64,000 bases of DNA from Nitrospira sp. (GTDB taxonomy: Bacteria; Nitrospirota; Nitrospiria; Nitrospirales; Nitrospiraceae): positions 165,924-229,923 of the forward strand of contig JAUYAO010000054.1 in NCBI GenBank assembly GCA_030692565.1. Reading direction: 5' to 3'. This document shows, in pieces, positions 22,230 through 30,388 of this stretch; the stretch's first letter is position 1, and each line of letters starts with the position of its first letter. Below the pieces are notes generated by a model. It was not told the DNA's origin. It did not search any database and saw nothing but the letters and a program-made list of their open reading frames with translations. A program made the translations under genes and the position numbers.

Positions 22230-23781
22230 TCACGAAACGGCCCTGCGCCGTCTCCCTGAGTTGATCGATATCTTCCCGCCGCGTGACCGACAGCGGGACG
22301 GTGTGCGTCAATTCCTCAATCAGTAAATCGGTCGTGAGCGGCGTCTTTTGGTGCAGCGCGCGATAGAGTGCTGCGACGACGGCCTGTTCGATCTCCGAGC
22401 CGCTGAAGCCGTCGCTGGCGCTGACGATTTTTACCAGATCGAACTGTGTCTTGTCTTGCTTGCGGAGCCCCAGGTGAATCTTCCAGATGGCCTCTCGTTC
22501 GCCGTCATCCGGCAGATCGACGAAGAAGATTTCATCGAACCGGCCTTTGCGGAGGAGTTCCGGCGGCAGCAGCGCGAGATTATTGGCGGTCGCGATGACG
22601 AACACTTCCTGCTTCTTTTCCTGCAACCAGGTGAGAAACGCGCCGAAGAGCCGGCGGCTCAAGCCCGCGTCGGCGTCGCCGCTCCCGCCGCCTGCGGCCA
22701 TGGCCTTCTCGATTTCATCGATCCAGAGCACGATGGGCGAGAGCGATTCGGCCATCTCGATCGCCTTGCGGAAATTCTTTTCCGATTCCCCGACGAACTT
22801 GTCGAACAAGCGGCCCGCGTCGAGTTTGAGCAGCGGGAGTTGCCATTCCCGCGCGATGGCCTTGGCTGCGAGCGATTTCCCGCAGCCCGGCACGCCGACC
22901 AGCATGATCCCCCGTGGCGGGGTCAGGTTGAGCGCTTTGGCCTCGGCCGTGAAGCCGACCTTCGCGCGCTCCAGCCAGGATTTCAAGTTCGTAAATCCGC
23001 CCAACTCAAACCGGTTGTCTTCAAGCGGATAGTATTCCAGCAGCCCGCCGTCTTTGATCGTCTGGACTTTGCGTTTCAAAATCTTCTGCACGTCGTCGGC
23101 CGACAGCGTGCCGTCTTCGACGACGCATTGCGTGATGACCTGTCTGGCTTGATGCAGGGTCAGTCCCTGCAGCGCGCGAAGAATCGCGTCGCGTTCCTGA
23201 GTCGAAAGGCCTGCATCGGCCGGTTTGGTGTCGGTGAGAGAGCCGAGGATGCTCTGCGCCATGGTTGTGGAGCGTGGACGACGAGGTGCGGCTCTGGTCC
23301 CGAGCGAGGAGAGGACGTTCTGGAGCATGGACTGCAGTTCGGTGCGATCCGGCAATTGGAGGTCCAGGCGGACGGCAATGGCTTCAAGGTCTGGCGGCAG
23401 GACAATCGGATGTCCGGTCAGGATGCAGGTGGCTCTGGTACGGCCATAGACCGCCGATACGTCGCGCAGCTGTCGAGTGACGGCCGCGTCTTGTAAATGC
23501 GGGACAAGATCTTTCAGCCAGAAGACCGCGTCGACGGTCAGCCCATTCAGGTGCTGAAGCAGCGCCAGCGGGGTCGCGGTCATCTTGCTGAGCGTGGGGC
23601 CGTCGTCGGCCCGGGTAAGTCCTCTCGTGATGGACCATTCGAACAGCGGCATGCGCTCTTGCGCGGCCACGGATTGCAGCAAGGCCAGCACGCGCTCTTC
23701 TTCCACGGTCTCGATGATGACCAGCGGATGGCAGGAGCGGATCAAGGTGCGGAGGTCGTGGACGCTGGTTGCTAAGGCCAT
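22219..23781 (-). CDS. AAA+ ATPase, Ycf46-like
   Basis: A 520-aa AAA protein with an N-terminal degenerate nucleotide-binding half (about 1-250) and a C-terminal active AAA module. Walker A is GVPGCGKSLAAKA, Walker B VLWIDEIEKA, followed by sensor 1 VIATANN and the arginine-finger region LLRKGRFDEIFFV. This layout is that of the cyanobacterial/plastid Ycf46 family, implicated in carbon or photosynthesis regulation there but of unknown role in other bacteria. No membrane or protease domain is present, so it is not FtsH. Fourth-from-start neighbours on the minus strand suggest an operon: coiled-coil lipoprotein, FGE-like protein, this ATPase, NlpC/P60 lipoprotein. Confidence 0.85.
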   Translation of the reverse strand: MALATSVHDLRTLIRSCHPLVIIETVEEERVLALLQSVAAQERMPLFEWSITRGLTRADDGPTLSKMTATPLALLQHLNGLTVDAVFWLKDLVPHLQDAAVTRQLRDVSAVYGRTRATCILTGHPIVLPPDLEAIAVRLDLQLPDRTELQSMLQNVLSSLGTRAAPRRPRSTTMAQSILGSLTDTKPADAGLSTQERDAILRALQGLTLHQARQVITQCVVEDGTLSADDVQKILKRKVQTIKDGGLLEYYPLEDNRFELGGFTNLKSWLERAKVGFTAEAKALNLTPPRGIMLVGVPGCGKSLAAKAIAREWQLPLLKLDAGRLFDKFVGESEKNFRKAIEMAESLSPIVLWIDEIEKAMAAGGGSGDADAGLSRRLFGAFLTWLQEKKQEVFVIATANNLALLPPELLRKGRFDEIFFVDLPDDGEREAIWKIHLGLRKQDKTQFDLVKIVSASDGFSGSEIEQAVVAALYRALHQKTPLTTDLLIEELTHTVPLSVTRREDIDQLRETAQGRFVNVR

Positions 23782-23834
23782 ACGAATGCCATGCTAGCAT
23801 GTGAGGTGCGCGTCACCAAGAGGACGGCTGTTTG

Positions 23835-24740
23835 CTACTTAGACTCAGGCGCCGGGACCGATACGGACTTCGCACAGCGAAAGCCGATCGTGGCCGAACG
23901 CTGCGCCGGGGGCGAGCCGCTACGCGTGGCCGTTCGCAGCATGATGATTTTGCTCTTCCACGATCCGCCGCGCACGCTCCGGTAACGGCCGCTCGTCGGT
24001 CCCGGCGGATTCTTCTCCGTCATGTAGGCGTAGTAGTCGAAGCCGAACCAGTCCTGGACCCACTCGGCGACATTCCCGGCCATGTGATGCAATCCGTAGG
24101 GGCTGCGGCCTTCGTCCAGCGACTCGACCGGGGCGAGAATCGGAATCTCATGCACATGATATTGTCCGAACATCGCCCGTTTCTGGTCGGGGATCGCATT
24201 GCCCCAAGGAAAGAGAGCGCCTTCCGTTCCGCGTGCCGCTTTTTCCCATTCGGCTTCAGTGGGGAGCCGCTTGCCGGCGGCGTGGCACAGATCCTGTGCT
24301 TCCTTCCACGTCACGTAGAGGGCCGGCCAGCGTGACAGCGTGTCGTCGGTGACGGAGTGGATGGTGATGACGTGCCAGATCAACTTCTGGAGCTCGTCCG
24401 AGGGCGGCGTTTTCCGCTGCTGCAGGAACGCGAGGTATTCTCCCAGGCTCACTTCGTCGCGATCCATCTCGTAGGCATCGAGCCAAACATGATTCTGCGG
24501 GAGTTCGGTATCGTCGAATTGTGTCCCGATTCCGTACGGATCGTCGTCGATGCGCTTACTCCCGAGGAGGAAGGTGCCTGCGGGTATGGTGACTGTGGGC
24601 GCCGGCTTCGCCAGCGCCGCGATGGCGGTGAGGTGGCGCGCCAATTCTTGCGATGGCTTGGGCGCGACAGTGGCACCCGATACCGGCGTCGAGAGGGCAA
24701 GTAGAAGGAGGAGCGAGGGGAGCCAGCGAAGGAATGGCAT
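23835..24740 (-). CDS. Exported formylglycine-generating-enzyme-like (SUMF1 domain) protein
   Basis: A 301-aa protein with a signal peptide (FLRWLPSLLLLLALSTPVSGA). The SUMF1/FGE-type domain is clear from TIPAGTFLLGSKRIDDDP, MDRDEVSLGEYLAFL, KRLPTEAEWEKAARG, NVAEWVQDW, VRGGSWKSK and GFRCAK. True FGE enzymes oxidise a Cys in sulfatases with two active-site Cys; I see no such pair in the C-terminal segment, so this is probably one of the many non-catalytic or substrate-binding members. The ATG overlaps the stop of the upstream lipoprotein gene (ATGA at 24739-24742). It is 53 bp from the AAA ATPase gene. Confidence 0.85.
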   Translation of the reverse strand: MPFLRWLPSLLLLLALSTPVSGATVAPKPSQELARHLTAIAALAKPAPTVTIPAGTFLLGSKRIDDDPYGIGTQFDDTELPQNHVWLDAYEMDRDEVSLGEYLAFLQQRKTPPSDELQKLIWHVITIHSVTDDTLSRWPALYVTWKEAQDLCHAAGKRLPTEAEWEKAARGTEGALFPWGNAIPDQKRAMFGQYHVHEIPILAPVESLDEGRSPYGLHHMAGNVAEWVQDWFGFDYYAYMTEKNPPGPTSGRYRSVRGGSWKSKIIMLRTATRSGSPPAQRSATIGFRCAKSVSVPAPESK

Positions 24741-25489
24741 CAGGTCTTGCTCGGGGATTCCAGCGCCTTGTGGATTTCACCGATCAGGCGCCGTTCGATT
24801 TCGGCCGTCTCTTCCTGGCTCACGCTCAAGATCCGGCCGCCTTGCGCCACTTTTTCAAATTCGGCGCGGACCCCGAGTCTGGTGGCGTTTGCGGGAAGGG
24901 CCTGCAGAGTGATGAGATATTGATTGCGAAAGCCGGCCACTTCCAGCGAGGCCGGGTTCGAAATCTTTCGTTCCGTCACATACACGGCTTTTTGATCATT
25001 CTTATAACTGACCTTCACGGGATAGCCGTTCTTGGCGAGGGTCTCTTCCACGATCTTCGCGACGGCGGGCAGCGGGCGAGCGACGGTCTCGATCTGCGCA
25101 CCCTTTTCCTCGATGCGTAGTTGCTGAGCCGCCTGAGCCGCGGCGGTTTTCACCGCTTCGGCGCTCGCGCGTTTCGCCTGGGTGAGCTGCGCATTCAATT
25201 GATCGGTCAGCTGGCTCATCTCGGCCTTGGCCGACTCCGTGGCCTTCTTCGCATCACGCAGTTCCTGATTCAACAGGTCGATCTGCTGCTGCATGACCTT
25301 GTTCCCGTCTTGCAGCGACGACAGCAAAGATTCCTGCTTCGTCACCTGTTTTTTTAAAGCATCGTTCTCGGCTTTGAAGGGCGATTCGTCCGGCTTACAC
25401 CCGGCCGTCAGCAGACAGCAGGCCAGCAGGCCGATCCCTGCCATGTTGGACAACGTTGGCGTCACCGTCCACTCCCTGTGAATATTCAT
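24740..25489 (-). CDS. Coiled-coil lipoprotein
   Basis: A 249-aa protein with a lipoprotein signal (LLACCLLTAGC) followed by a long heptad-rich helix from about residue 40 to 130 (ENDALKKQVTKQESLLSSL, then QQQIDLLNQELRDAK). The C-terminal part, AVAKIVEETLAKNGYPVKV through RRLIGEIHKALE, is a small alpha-beta domain. No named family recognised. The start at 25489 gives a signal with a basic n-region; the alternative ATG at 25444 starts MAGIGLL without one. ATGA coupling to the FGE-like gene suggests that the two act together in the periplasm. Confidence 0.75.
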   Translation of the reverse strand: MNIHREWTVTPTLSNMAGIGLLACCLLTAGCKPDESPFKAENDALKKQVTKQESLLSSLQDGNKVMQQQIDLLNQELRDAKKATESAKAEMSQLTDQLNAQLTQAKRASAEAVKTAAAQAAQQLRIEEKGAQIETVARPLPAVAKIVEETLAKNGYPVKVSYKNDQKAVYVTERKISNPASLEVAGFRNQYLITLQALPANATRLGVRAEFEKVAQGGRILSVSQEETAEIERRLIGEIHKALESPSKT

Positions 25490-25591
25490 CTGGTGATTAT
25501 CTATGGTTCGCCTGAGCTTGTCCACGCGGATTTGCTGCCGGATGGAGTGATCGATTTGACCGGTCTCCGGCCTGGCGGCTATGCTCAAGTC

Positions 25592-26251
25592 ATGCGCTCT
25601 AGGATGTTTCTACTCCTGATTCTGTTGAGCCTCGTGGTGACGCGGCCGGCTGTCGGGTTGGCCGGGGAGGGGACGGTCGTCTCGATTCCAGCCGAGGACT
25701 ACGCCCGTTACGACCAGATAATCGCCGGCAAGTTTCTCCACTCAGAAACCCAACTCGTGCTGCTCGAACGGAAGACCGCGACGCAGATCTCGCCGGACCA
25801 GGAAGGGCCGCTGACGAGCGCGTGGTTTCATAAGCAAGGGTATTTCGATGGAACGCTTCCCGTCGAACTGGTCCGCGATTTCGTCGCGGCGAATCAGGAG
25901 CCGGCGAAGCTGGAAGGCCGGTTTCAATTCGGAACCAGGTATCGGTTTGTGTCGGGCAACGCGGTCGAAGATCCGGAAGTGTCGCTGGCACAACCGGTTC
26001 TGGCCGCCTGGCTCAGATCCGTGCAGGCGATGCCGGTACTGGACCGGCTGGTGTTTTCGCGCATCGGGTACAATCTCCCTCAAACTCAAGCCTTGGTCTA
26101 TGTCGGCAATCCACGTCCCGATGGTTCGGGGGCCGGTTTTCTGGTCTGGTTGCGCCGGCAAGGGCCGGCCTGGTCGATATGGGATACGGAGGTAGTGTGG
26201 ACCGTTCGGGTCGAGCCGGAGTCCGACGGCGGACCGCTGCTTGCACCGTGA
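25592..26251 (+). CDS. Predicted exported protein, function unknown
   Basis: A 219-aa protein with a signal peptide (MRSRMFLLLILLSLVVTRPAVGLAG). The mature part has no motif I recognise; it contains alternating strand-like segments (TVVSIPAEDYARYDQI, RYRFVSGNAVED, ALVYVGNPRP, FLVWLRRQGPAW), suggesting a beta-rich fold. The ORF extends upstream, but the signal peptide fixes the likely start at the ATG at 25592. It is divergent from the coiled-coil lipoprotein gene across 102 bp that must hold both promoters. Confidence 0.65.
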   Translation: MRSRMFLLLILLSLVVTRPAVGLAGEGTVVSIPAEDYARYDQIIAGKFLHSETQLVLLERKTATQISPDQEGPLTSAWFHKQGYFDGTLPVELVRDFVAANQEPAKLEGRFQFGTRYRFVSGNAVEDPEVSLAQPVLAAWLRSVQAMPVLDRLVFSRIGYNLPQTQALVYVGNPRPDGSGAGFLVWLRRQGPAWSIWDTEVVWTVRVEPESDGGPLLAP

Positions 26252-26279
26252 GCCGTCTCAGCGGTAGCATGCGCGCGCC

Positions 26280-26921
26280 ATGGCGAATCTCATCCGCAAA
26301 ACCTTTTCTGTCCCCCCGCTCGGGTGCAATTGCTCCATCATCGGCGATCCGGTGACGAAGCGGGCCATCGTCGTCGATCCAGGTGGCGCTCCTGAGCGGA
26401 TTCTTCGCGAGGTCCAGCAGTTAGGCCTGACCGTCAGCCACATTCTGCATACGCACGCTCACTTCGATCACTTTCTTGCGTCCGGCGAAATGCAGCGGCT
26501 GACCGGTGCAACGCTCTGTCTGCACCAGGACGATCTCGATCTCTGGACCAATCTGGAAGCGCAGTGCCGGATGTTCGGTGTGCCCTATGTGGCTGTGCCG
26601 CTGCCGGAATATTGGATCAAAGATGAAGAACGCATCATGGTCGGCGGCGTGACCGTTGTGGGCCTCCACACACCGGGTCACACGCCTGGCTCAATGAGCT
26701 TCCATCTTCCTGGTGAGAGTGTGGTGTTGGCCGGAGATACCCTGTTCCGGGGCAGTATCGGCCGGACCGATTTGTGGGGCGGGGATTTCGACGCGATTGA
26801 GCGGTCGATCCGTGAACGGCTCTATACACTCGCCGATGAGACAACGGTGGTGACCGGACACGGACCGGAAACGGAGATCGGAGTCGAGAAGGAATCGAAC
26901 CAGTTTTTTCGCGTGGAGTGA
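26280..26921 (+). CDS. MBL-fold metallo-hydrolase, glyoxalase II-like
   Basis: A 213-aa metallo-beta-lactamase-fold hydrolase. The zinc motif THAHFDHFLASGEM (HxHxDH) is intact, with later ligands in LHTPGHTPGSMSF, VLAGDTLFRGSIGRTDL and TGHGPET. The order and spacing match the short bacterial glyoxalase II-like branch (YcbL type), which hydrolyses thioesters such as S-lactoylglutathione or other small thiols. No fused rhodanese domain. Cytoplasmic. It is 28 bp after the preceding exported-protein gene on the same strand. Exact substrate undetermined. Confidence 0.88.
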   Translation: MANLIRKTFSVPPLGCNCSIIGDPVTKRAIVVDPGGAPERILREVQQLGLTVSHILHTHAHFDHFLASGEMQRLTGATLCLHQDDLDLWTNLEAQCRMFGVPYVAVPLPEYWIKDEERIMVGGVTVVGLHTPGHTPGSMSFHLPGESVVLAGDTLFRGSIGRTDLWGGDFDAIERSIRERLYTLADETTVVTGHGPETEIGVEKESNQFFRVE

Positions 26922-26928
26922 CGGACGG

Positions 26929-27231
26929 CTACTCTTTTTCCATCCGCTCTTTCAGGCGGGCGAGGCGCTTCTCGGTCGATTGCTTGATGAAGGTCATGTT
27001 CTCGGAGAGATGCTGCTGCGCGTTGATCTTCCCTTCTTCGCGCCGCTTTAATTGATCGAGTCCGAACTGGGAGATCGCCGCGCCGTCCTCCTTATTGAGC
27101 TCTTTCCAGATGACAACACAACGCGCCTGTTTCGCCGTTGGGTAGGCGTCGCAGGGAGGATCGATCGTCGCAGCCCTGGCGATGGCCGGTACTGACAAGA
27201 GTCCAGCGAGCACAATCGTCAAAAGTTTCAT
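26929..27231 (-). CDS. Small predicted periplasmic protein
   Basis: A 100-aa protein with a signal peptide (MKLLTIVLAGLLSVPAIARAA). The mature part has two Cys (DPPCDAYPTAKQARCVV) that could form a disulphide, then a charged helix ending ARLKERMEKE. No family recognised. The start at 27231 is chosen because the signal begins there; the longer ATG at 27255 would add MDKKDRLD and overlap the divergent methyltransferase start by a couple of bases. Confidence 0.6.
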   Translation of the reverse strand: MKLLTIVLAGLLSVPAIARAATIDPPCDAYPTAKQARCVVIWKELNKEDGAAISQFGLDQLKRREEGKINAQQHLSENMTFIKQSTEKRLARLKERMEKE

Positions 27232-27253
27232 ATCCAGCCGGTCCTTCTTATCC

Positions 27254-27901
27254 ATGACCACGAAGCGTGAACGGCACCATACCACAAGTCAGATCGTTGC
27301 GCCGACCATCCGGATCTATGAGCAAGGGGCGACAACGTTTCTGCAGCGCTGGATCAGTCGTCGTAAGCGACCTCCGGCTCTGTTACTCGACTCGCTCACC
27401 CGGCTGCCAAAGCATTCGAGCATTCTCGATCTCGGTTGTGGCGGCGCGCAAGACGCGCGGGTTCTTCATGCAAAAGGATTTCGTGTCGTCGGGATGGATC
27501 TGACGACGGCGTTTTTACGGGCCGCGCAGAGCACGGCTCCATCTGTACCGCTGGTGCTTGCCGATATGCGTGACGTGCCGTTTCGAGACGCATCATTTGA
27601 TGCGGTTTGGGCGGCTGCCTGCTTGATGCATGTGCCGAAGTCTGAAGCCGCGCAGGTGCTCAAGAGGCTGAGTCGCATCGTTCGTCCCGGCGGGATGCTG
27701 GCGGCAACCGTCACCTATGGCACCCAGAGCCGCATTTTGACCGATGGGTGGATGCCCGGCCGTTACTTTGCCAGGTGGCAGAAAGCCGAGCTGGCTCGGG
27801 TGGTGGAACAAAGCGGCTGGATGATTGACTCGCTGCGAGTCGTGTCGAACCAAGAGCGCAAAGGCCGGTGGCTGAATCTCGTCGCGAAACGCGCTATGTG
27901 A
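27254..27901 (+). CDS. Class I SAM-dependent methyltransferase
   Basis: A 215-aa methyltransferase of the Methyltransf_11 type. Motif I is ILDLGCGGAQDARVL, the acidic end of strand 2 is VVGMDLTTAFL, motif post-I is VLADMRDVPFRDASFDAVWA, and SRIVRPGGMLAATV is motif III. Substrate unknown; the small size and lack of a targeting domain are compatible with metabolite methylation. Start at the ATG at 27254; an in-frame ATG at 27182 would lie within the divergent gene. Divergent from the small periplasmic protein gene with almost no intergenic space. Confidence 0.83.
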   Translation: MTTKRERHHTTSQIVAPTIRIYEQGATTFLQRWISRRKRPPALLLDSLTRLPKHSSILDLGCGGAQDARVLHAKGFRVVGMDLTTAFLRAAQSTAPSVPLVLADMRDVPFRDASFDAVWAAACLMHVPKSEAAQVLKRLSRIVRPGGMLAATVTYGTQSRILTDGWMPGRYFARWQKAELARVVEQSGWMIDSLRVVSNQERKGRWLNLVAKRAM

Positions 27902-27925
27902 CGGGAGCGTCGATCGCAGGACGCG

Positions 27926-28339
27926 TTACTTCGTCGGCGCCGGCTCCGACGTCTTGCGGTCGAGCGTGAAGTAGATCTTCTCGTCGAACGTGTAGTACCC
28001 GCCTTCATCGATGTCGTGCATGATGCAGAACGGCGAGAAGATAATCGCGCAGCCGAGCACGTCGGCGACCACCCACCAGGACCAGGTTCGCTTGATCGTA
28101 TAGGTAGCGGGGTCGTAGCCGTCTTTGGAAAAGGTCGCGCGATGGTCGGCCTTGCGGCTGAGATTGACGGTGCCCGGTGCGAGCATGTGCACGAGATCGT
28201 CGACGACGACGTTGGTCTCTGCCGGAGTGGTAAAGAGCGTGACGGATTGATGGTCTCCGTGCATCCAGGTGCCGCAGCCGGTCAGGGACCAGGCACATCC
28301 GATCACGAGCGCGCCAAGCCAAAGTCGAGTCCGTGTCAT
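27926..28339 (-). CDS. Lipoprotein with PEGA-like domain
   Basis: A 137-aa protein with a lipoprotein signal (LGALVIGCAWSLTGC). The following SVTLFTTPAETNVVVDD and DHRATFSKDGYDPATY segments resemble a PEGA beta-repeat, often found in surface proteins. A hydrophobic stretch (WWVVADVLGCAIIFSPF) near residue 95 may be a membrane-associated segment. The start at 28339 gives MTRTRLWLG, with the longer in-frame ATG giving 23 unlikely residues. Single gene, convergent with the methyltransferase gene. Confidence 0.7.
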   Translation of the reverse strand: MTRTRLWLGALVIGCAWSLTGCGTWMHGDHQSVTLFTTPAETNVVVDDLVHMLAPGTVNLSRKADHRATFSKDGYDPATYTIKRTWSWWVVADVLGCAIIFSPFCIMHDIDEGGYYTFDEKIYFTLDRKTSEPAPTK

Positions 28340-28473
28340 GCCAACCTCTTGCTCGCTGGTGCGGGAAGGATCATCCAGCGCGGTCTGATGGTGAACATCT
28401 GTCGGCATTTTTCCATGCCACCCGCCGTTCTTCTAGCGTTTTCAGTAATTCTACAGAGAGTGGGGCTGGTCCT

Positions 28474-29469
28474 TTAGATCTTCATTGCCTCGTTCACTTC
28501 GGCGAGCGTCGCCTTCGCGACTTTCGCGGCGCGCTGGCTGCCGTCCTGCACGATCTCGTCGATGCGCGAGGGATGGCTGATGAGGGATGCGCGGGCTTCC
28601 CACATGGGCGCCATGCGCTCGACCATCTTATCCGCCACCAGTTTCTTGCAATCGATGCAGCCGATAGCAGCGGTGCGACAGTCTGTGTTGATCTGCGCTT
28701 GCACGGCTTGCGGTGAGTAGATCTTGTGGAACTCATAGACGGGGCAGACGTCGGGGTTGCCCGGGTCCGTGCGCCGCACGCGCGCCGGGTCGGTGACCAT
28801 CGTCTTCAGTTTTTGCCGGACCACCGGCTCCGCATCCGACAGGTTGATCGTGTTGCCGTAGCTCTTGCTCATCTTCCGCCCATCGGTGCCCAGGACCTTG
28901 GGAAATTTAGTGAGGTGTTCTTTGGGCTCGGGGAAGACGGACTTTTTGTAGATATCGTTGAAGCGCCGCGCGAGTTCCCTCGTCAGTTCCAGATGAGGCA
29001 GTTGGTCTTTGCCTACCGGAACGAAGTCCGGCTTGTATAGCAAGATGTCGGCAGCTTGCAGCACGGGGTAGCCGAGAAAGCCGTAGGTGCTGAGGTCCTT
29101 TTCTTTGATCTCGTCCTGCTTCTCTTTGTAGGTCGGATTCCGCTCCAGCCAGGACACGGGGACCATCATTGAAAGGAGAAGGTGCAGCACGGCATGCTCG
29201 GGAATGTGGGACTGGATGAAGACGGTCGAGCGTTTCGGATCGATGCCGGCGGCCAGCCAGTCGATCAAGAGTTCGCGTACGAATTCGCGGATGCGGCTGG
29301 TGTCGGCGTAGTTCGTCGAGAGGGCGTGCCAGTCGGCGACGAAGAAGAAGCACTCATAGTCTTCCTGCAGCGCCTTCCAGTTTTCCAGGGCGCCGAGATA
29401 GTTGCCCAAATGCATCAGGCCGCTGGGTTGCATACCGCTGAGAACGCGCTTACGTGGTGCTGTGGTCAT
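28474..29469 (-). CDS. trpS: Tryptophanyl-tRNA synthetase
   Basis: A 331-aa class Ic synthetase charging tRNA-Trp. The HIGH-type motif is in PSGLMHLGNYLG near residue 15 and the KMSKS loop is intact (RKMSKSYGN, about residue 195). VADWHAL and the AADILLY segment line the tryptophan and ATP pocket. Length is the bacterial norm. Its ATG overlaps the stop of a 57-codon ORF (ATGA at 29466-29469), which in turn overlaps the site-2 protease stop, so it is translated within that minus-strand operon. Confidence 0.96.
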   Translation of the reverse strand: MTTAPRKRVLSGMQPSGLMHLGNYLGALENWKALQEDYECFFFVADWHALSTNYADTSRIREFVRELLIDWLAAGIDPKRSTVFIQSHIPEHAVLHLLLSMMVPVSWLERNPTYKEKQDEIKEKDLSTYGFLGYPVLQAADILLYKPDFVPVGKDQLPHLELTRELARRFNDIYKKSVFPEPKEHLTKFPKVLGTDGRKMSKSYGNTINLSDAEPVVRQKLKTMVTDPARVRRTDPGNPDVCPVYEFHKIYSPQAVQAQINTDCRTAAIGCIDCKKLVADKMVERMAPMWEARASLISHPSRIDEIVQDGSQRAAKVAKATLAEVNEAMKI

Positions 29470-29740
29470 TGCGAGGCTCCTGCGCCGAGGCCCAGGGTGT
29501 TCGAAAGAGCGATTCCGGACAGGGCCGTGGCGAATGTGCTGGTGATAGTGTGGGTGACGCGGAGTGCGGTGTCGACGATCCTGAGTTCGATCGAGATCGT
29601 TATGCTGCTATGGATCGGGCTCATAGGTGCAGTGGTCATTGCGAGGCTCCTGCGCCGAGGCCCAGTGCCGTCGACAAGATCGTGCCGGACAGGGCATTGG
29701 CGAATGTGCTGGTGATGGTGTGGATGACGCGGAGTTCTTT
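29462..29740. repeat. 170-bp-period tandem duplication at the site-2 protease/trpS junction
   Basis: GTGGTCATTGCGAGGCTCCT occurs at 29462 and 29632, 170 bases apart, and the similarity runs on through GACGCGGAGT at about 29563 and 29733. Each unit contains the end of the protease gene followed by the first codons of trpS. The copy next to trpS is diverged from the working protease tail, mostly by amino-acid-conservative changes. Confidence 0.85.
29466..29639 (-). CDS. 57-codon ORF, paralogue of the site-2 protease C-terminus
   Basis: An intact ORF between the protease and trpS genes, coupled to both by ATGA. It begins MTTAP, the first five residues of TrpS, then enters sequence homologous to the end of the protease: LRVTHTITSTFATALSG against LRVIHTITSTFANALSG, ending LGLGAGASQ in both. 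The DNA repeats the real junction with an offset of exactly 170 bases; the 34 bases at the stop/start site are identical, the remainder of the aligned tail clearly less so, without indels. It arose by tandem duplication or by recombination with a divergent allele. The hydrophobic segment may insert in the membrane. Translation is plausible, function unproven. Confidence 0.45.
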   Translation of the reverse strand: MTTAPMSPIHSSITISIELRIVDTALRVTHTITSTFATALSGIALSNTLGLGAGASQ

Positions 29741-30376
29741 ATCGAAAACGATCAATCCCATGAGAATCATCATGCCGTAGGGCTCCAACCGCGCGAGCGC
29801 GAGCGCCGGTGTCGGGGGCAAAAGGCAGGTCAGGATGCGTCCGCCGTCGAGCGGCGGGATCGGAATCAAATTGAAGAGCGCCAGAAAGACGTTGATCATC
29901 ACCGAGTAGAGGGCCATGACGCTGATGGGCAGCAGGATCATCGTGGCCAGGCTCGCGGGCTCGCCATCGGCATTGCCGGGACGTTTGGCCAGCAGGGATG
30001 GATCGACGGCAAAGAGCGCCGCGACGACCAGCGCACCGATGACCGCTAAGACGAGATTCATGCCGGGCCCTGCGGCGGCGACCAGCGCCATGTCGCGGCG
30101 CGGCTGGCGCATGTTGCGCGGATCGACCGGCACCGGTTTGGCCCAGCCGAGGAGGAAGCTTCCCGGCAGCGCGAGGCAGAGCAACGGCAGAATGATGGTG
30201 CCGAGCGGGTCGATATGCGCCAGGGGATTCAGCGTCAGGCGGCCTTGCAGCTTCGCGGTCGGATCGCCGCATTTGTCGGCGGCCCATCCGTGGGCATATT
30301 CATGCAGCACCATCGCGAAGAGGAGCGGGAGACCCATGTATGAAATCTTGTGGAGGATGGGAGCGAGTGTGTCCAT
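29636..30376 (-). CDS. Site-2 protease family protein (peptidase M50), membrane metalloprotease
   Basis: A 246-aa polytopic membrane protein. The zinc-binding HExxH is in VLHEYAHGWAADKCGD near residue 25, within the first membrane segment, and the third ligand lies in NLIPIPPLDGGRIL, the NPxPPLDG motif. This is the compact M50 branch without PDZ domain, like the Rv0359/YwhC group. Substrates are unknown. It lies 12 bp after the binding-protein gene and overlaps the 57-codon ORF by ATGA. The last 37 residues are the ones duplicated downstream. Confidence 0.9.
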   Translation of the reverse strand: MDTLAPILHKISYMGLPLLFAMVLHEYAHGWAADKCGDPTAKLQGRLTLNPLAHIDPLGTIILPLLCLALPGSFLLGWAKPVPVDPRNMRQPRRDMALVAAAGPGMNLVLAVIGALVVAALFAVDPSLLAKRPGNADGEPASLATMILLPISVMALYSVMINVFLALFNLIPIPPLDGGRILTCLLPPTPALALARLEPYGMMILMGLIVFDKELRVIHTITSTFANALSGTILSTALGLGAGASQ

Positions 30377-30388
30377 AGGGTGATCCGG

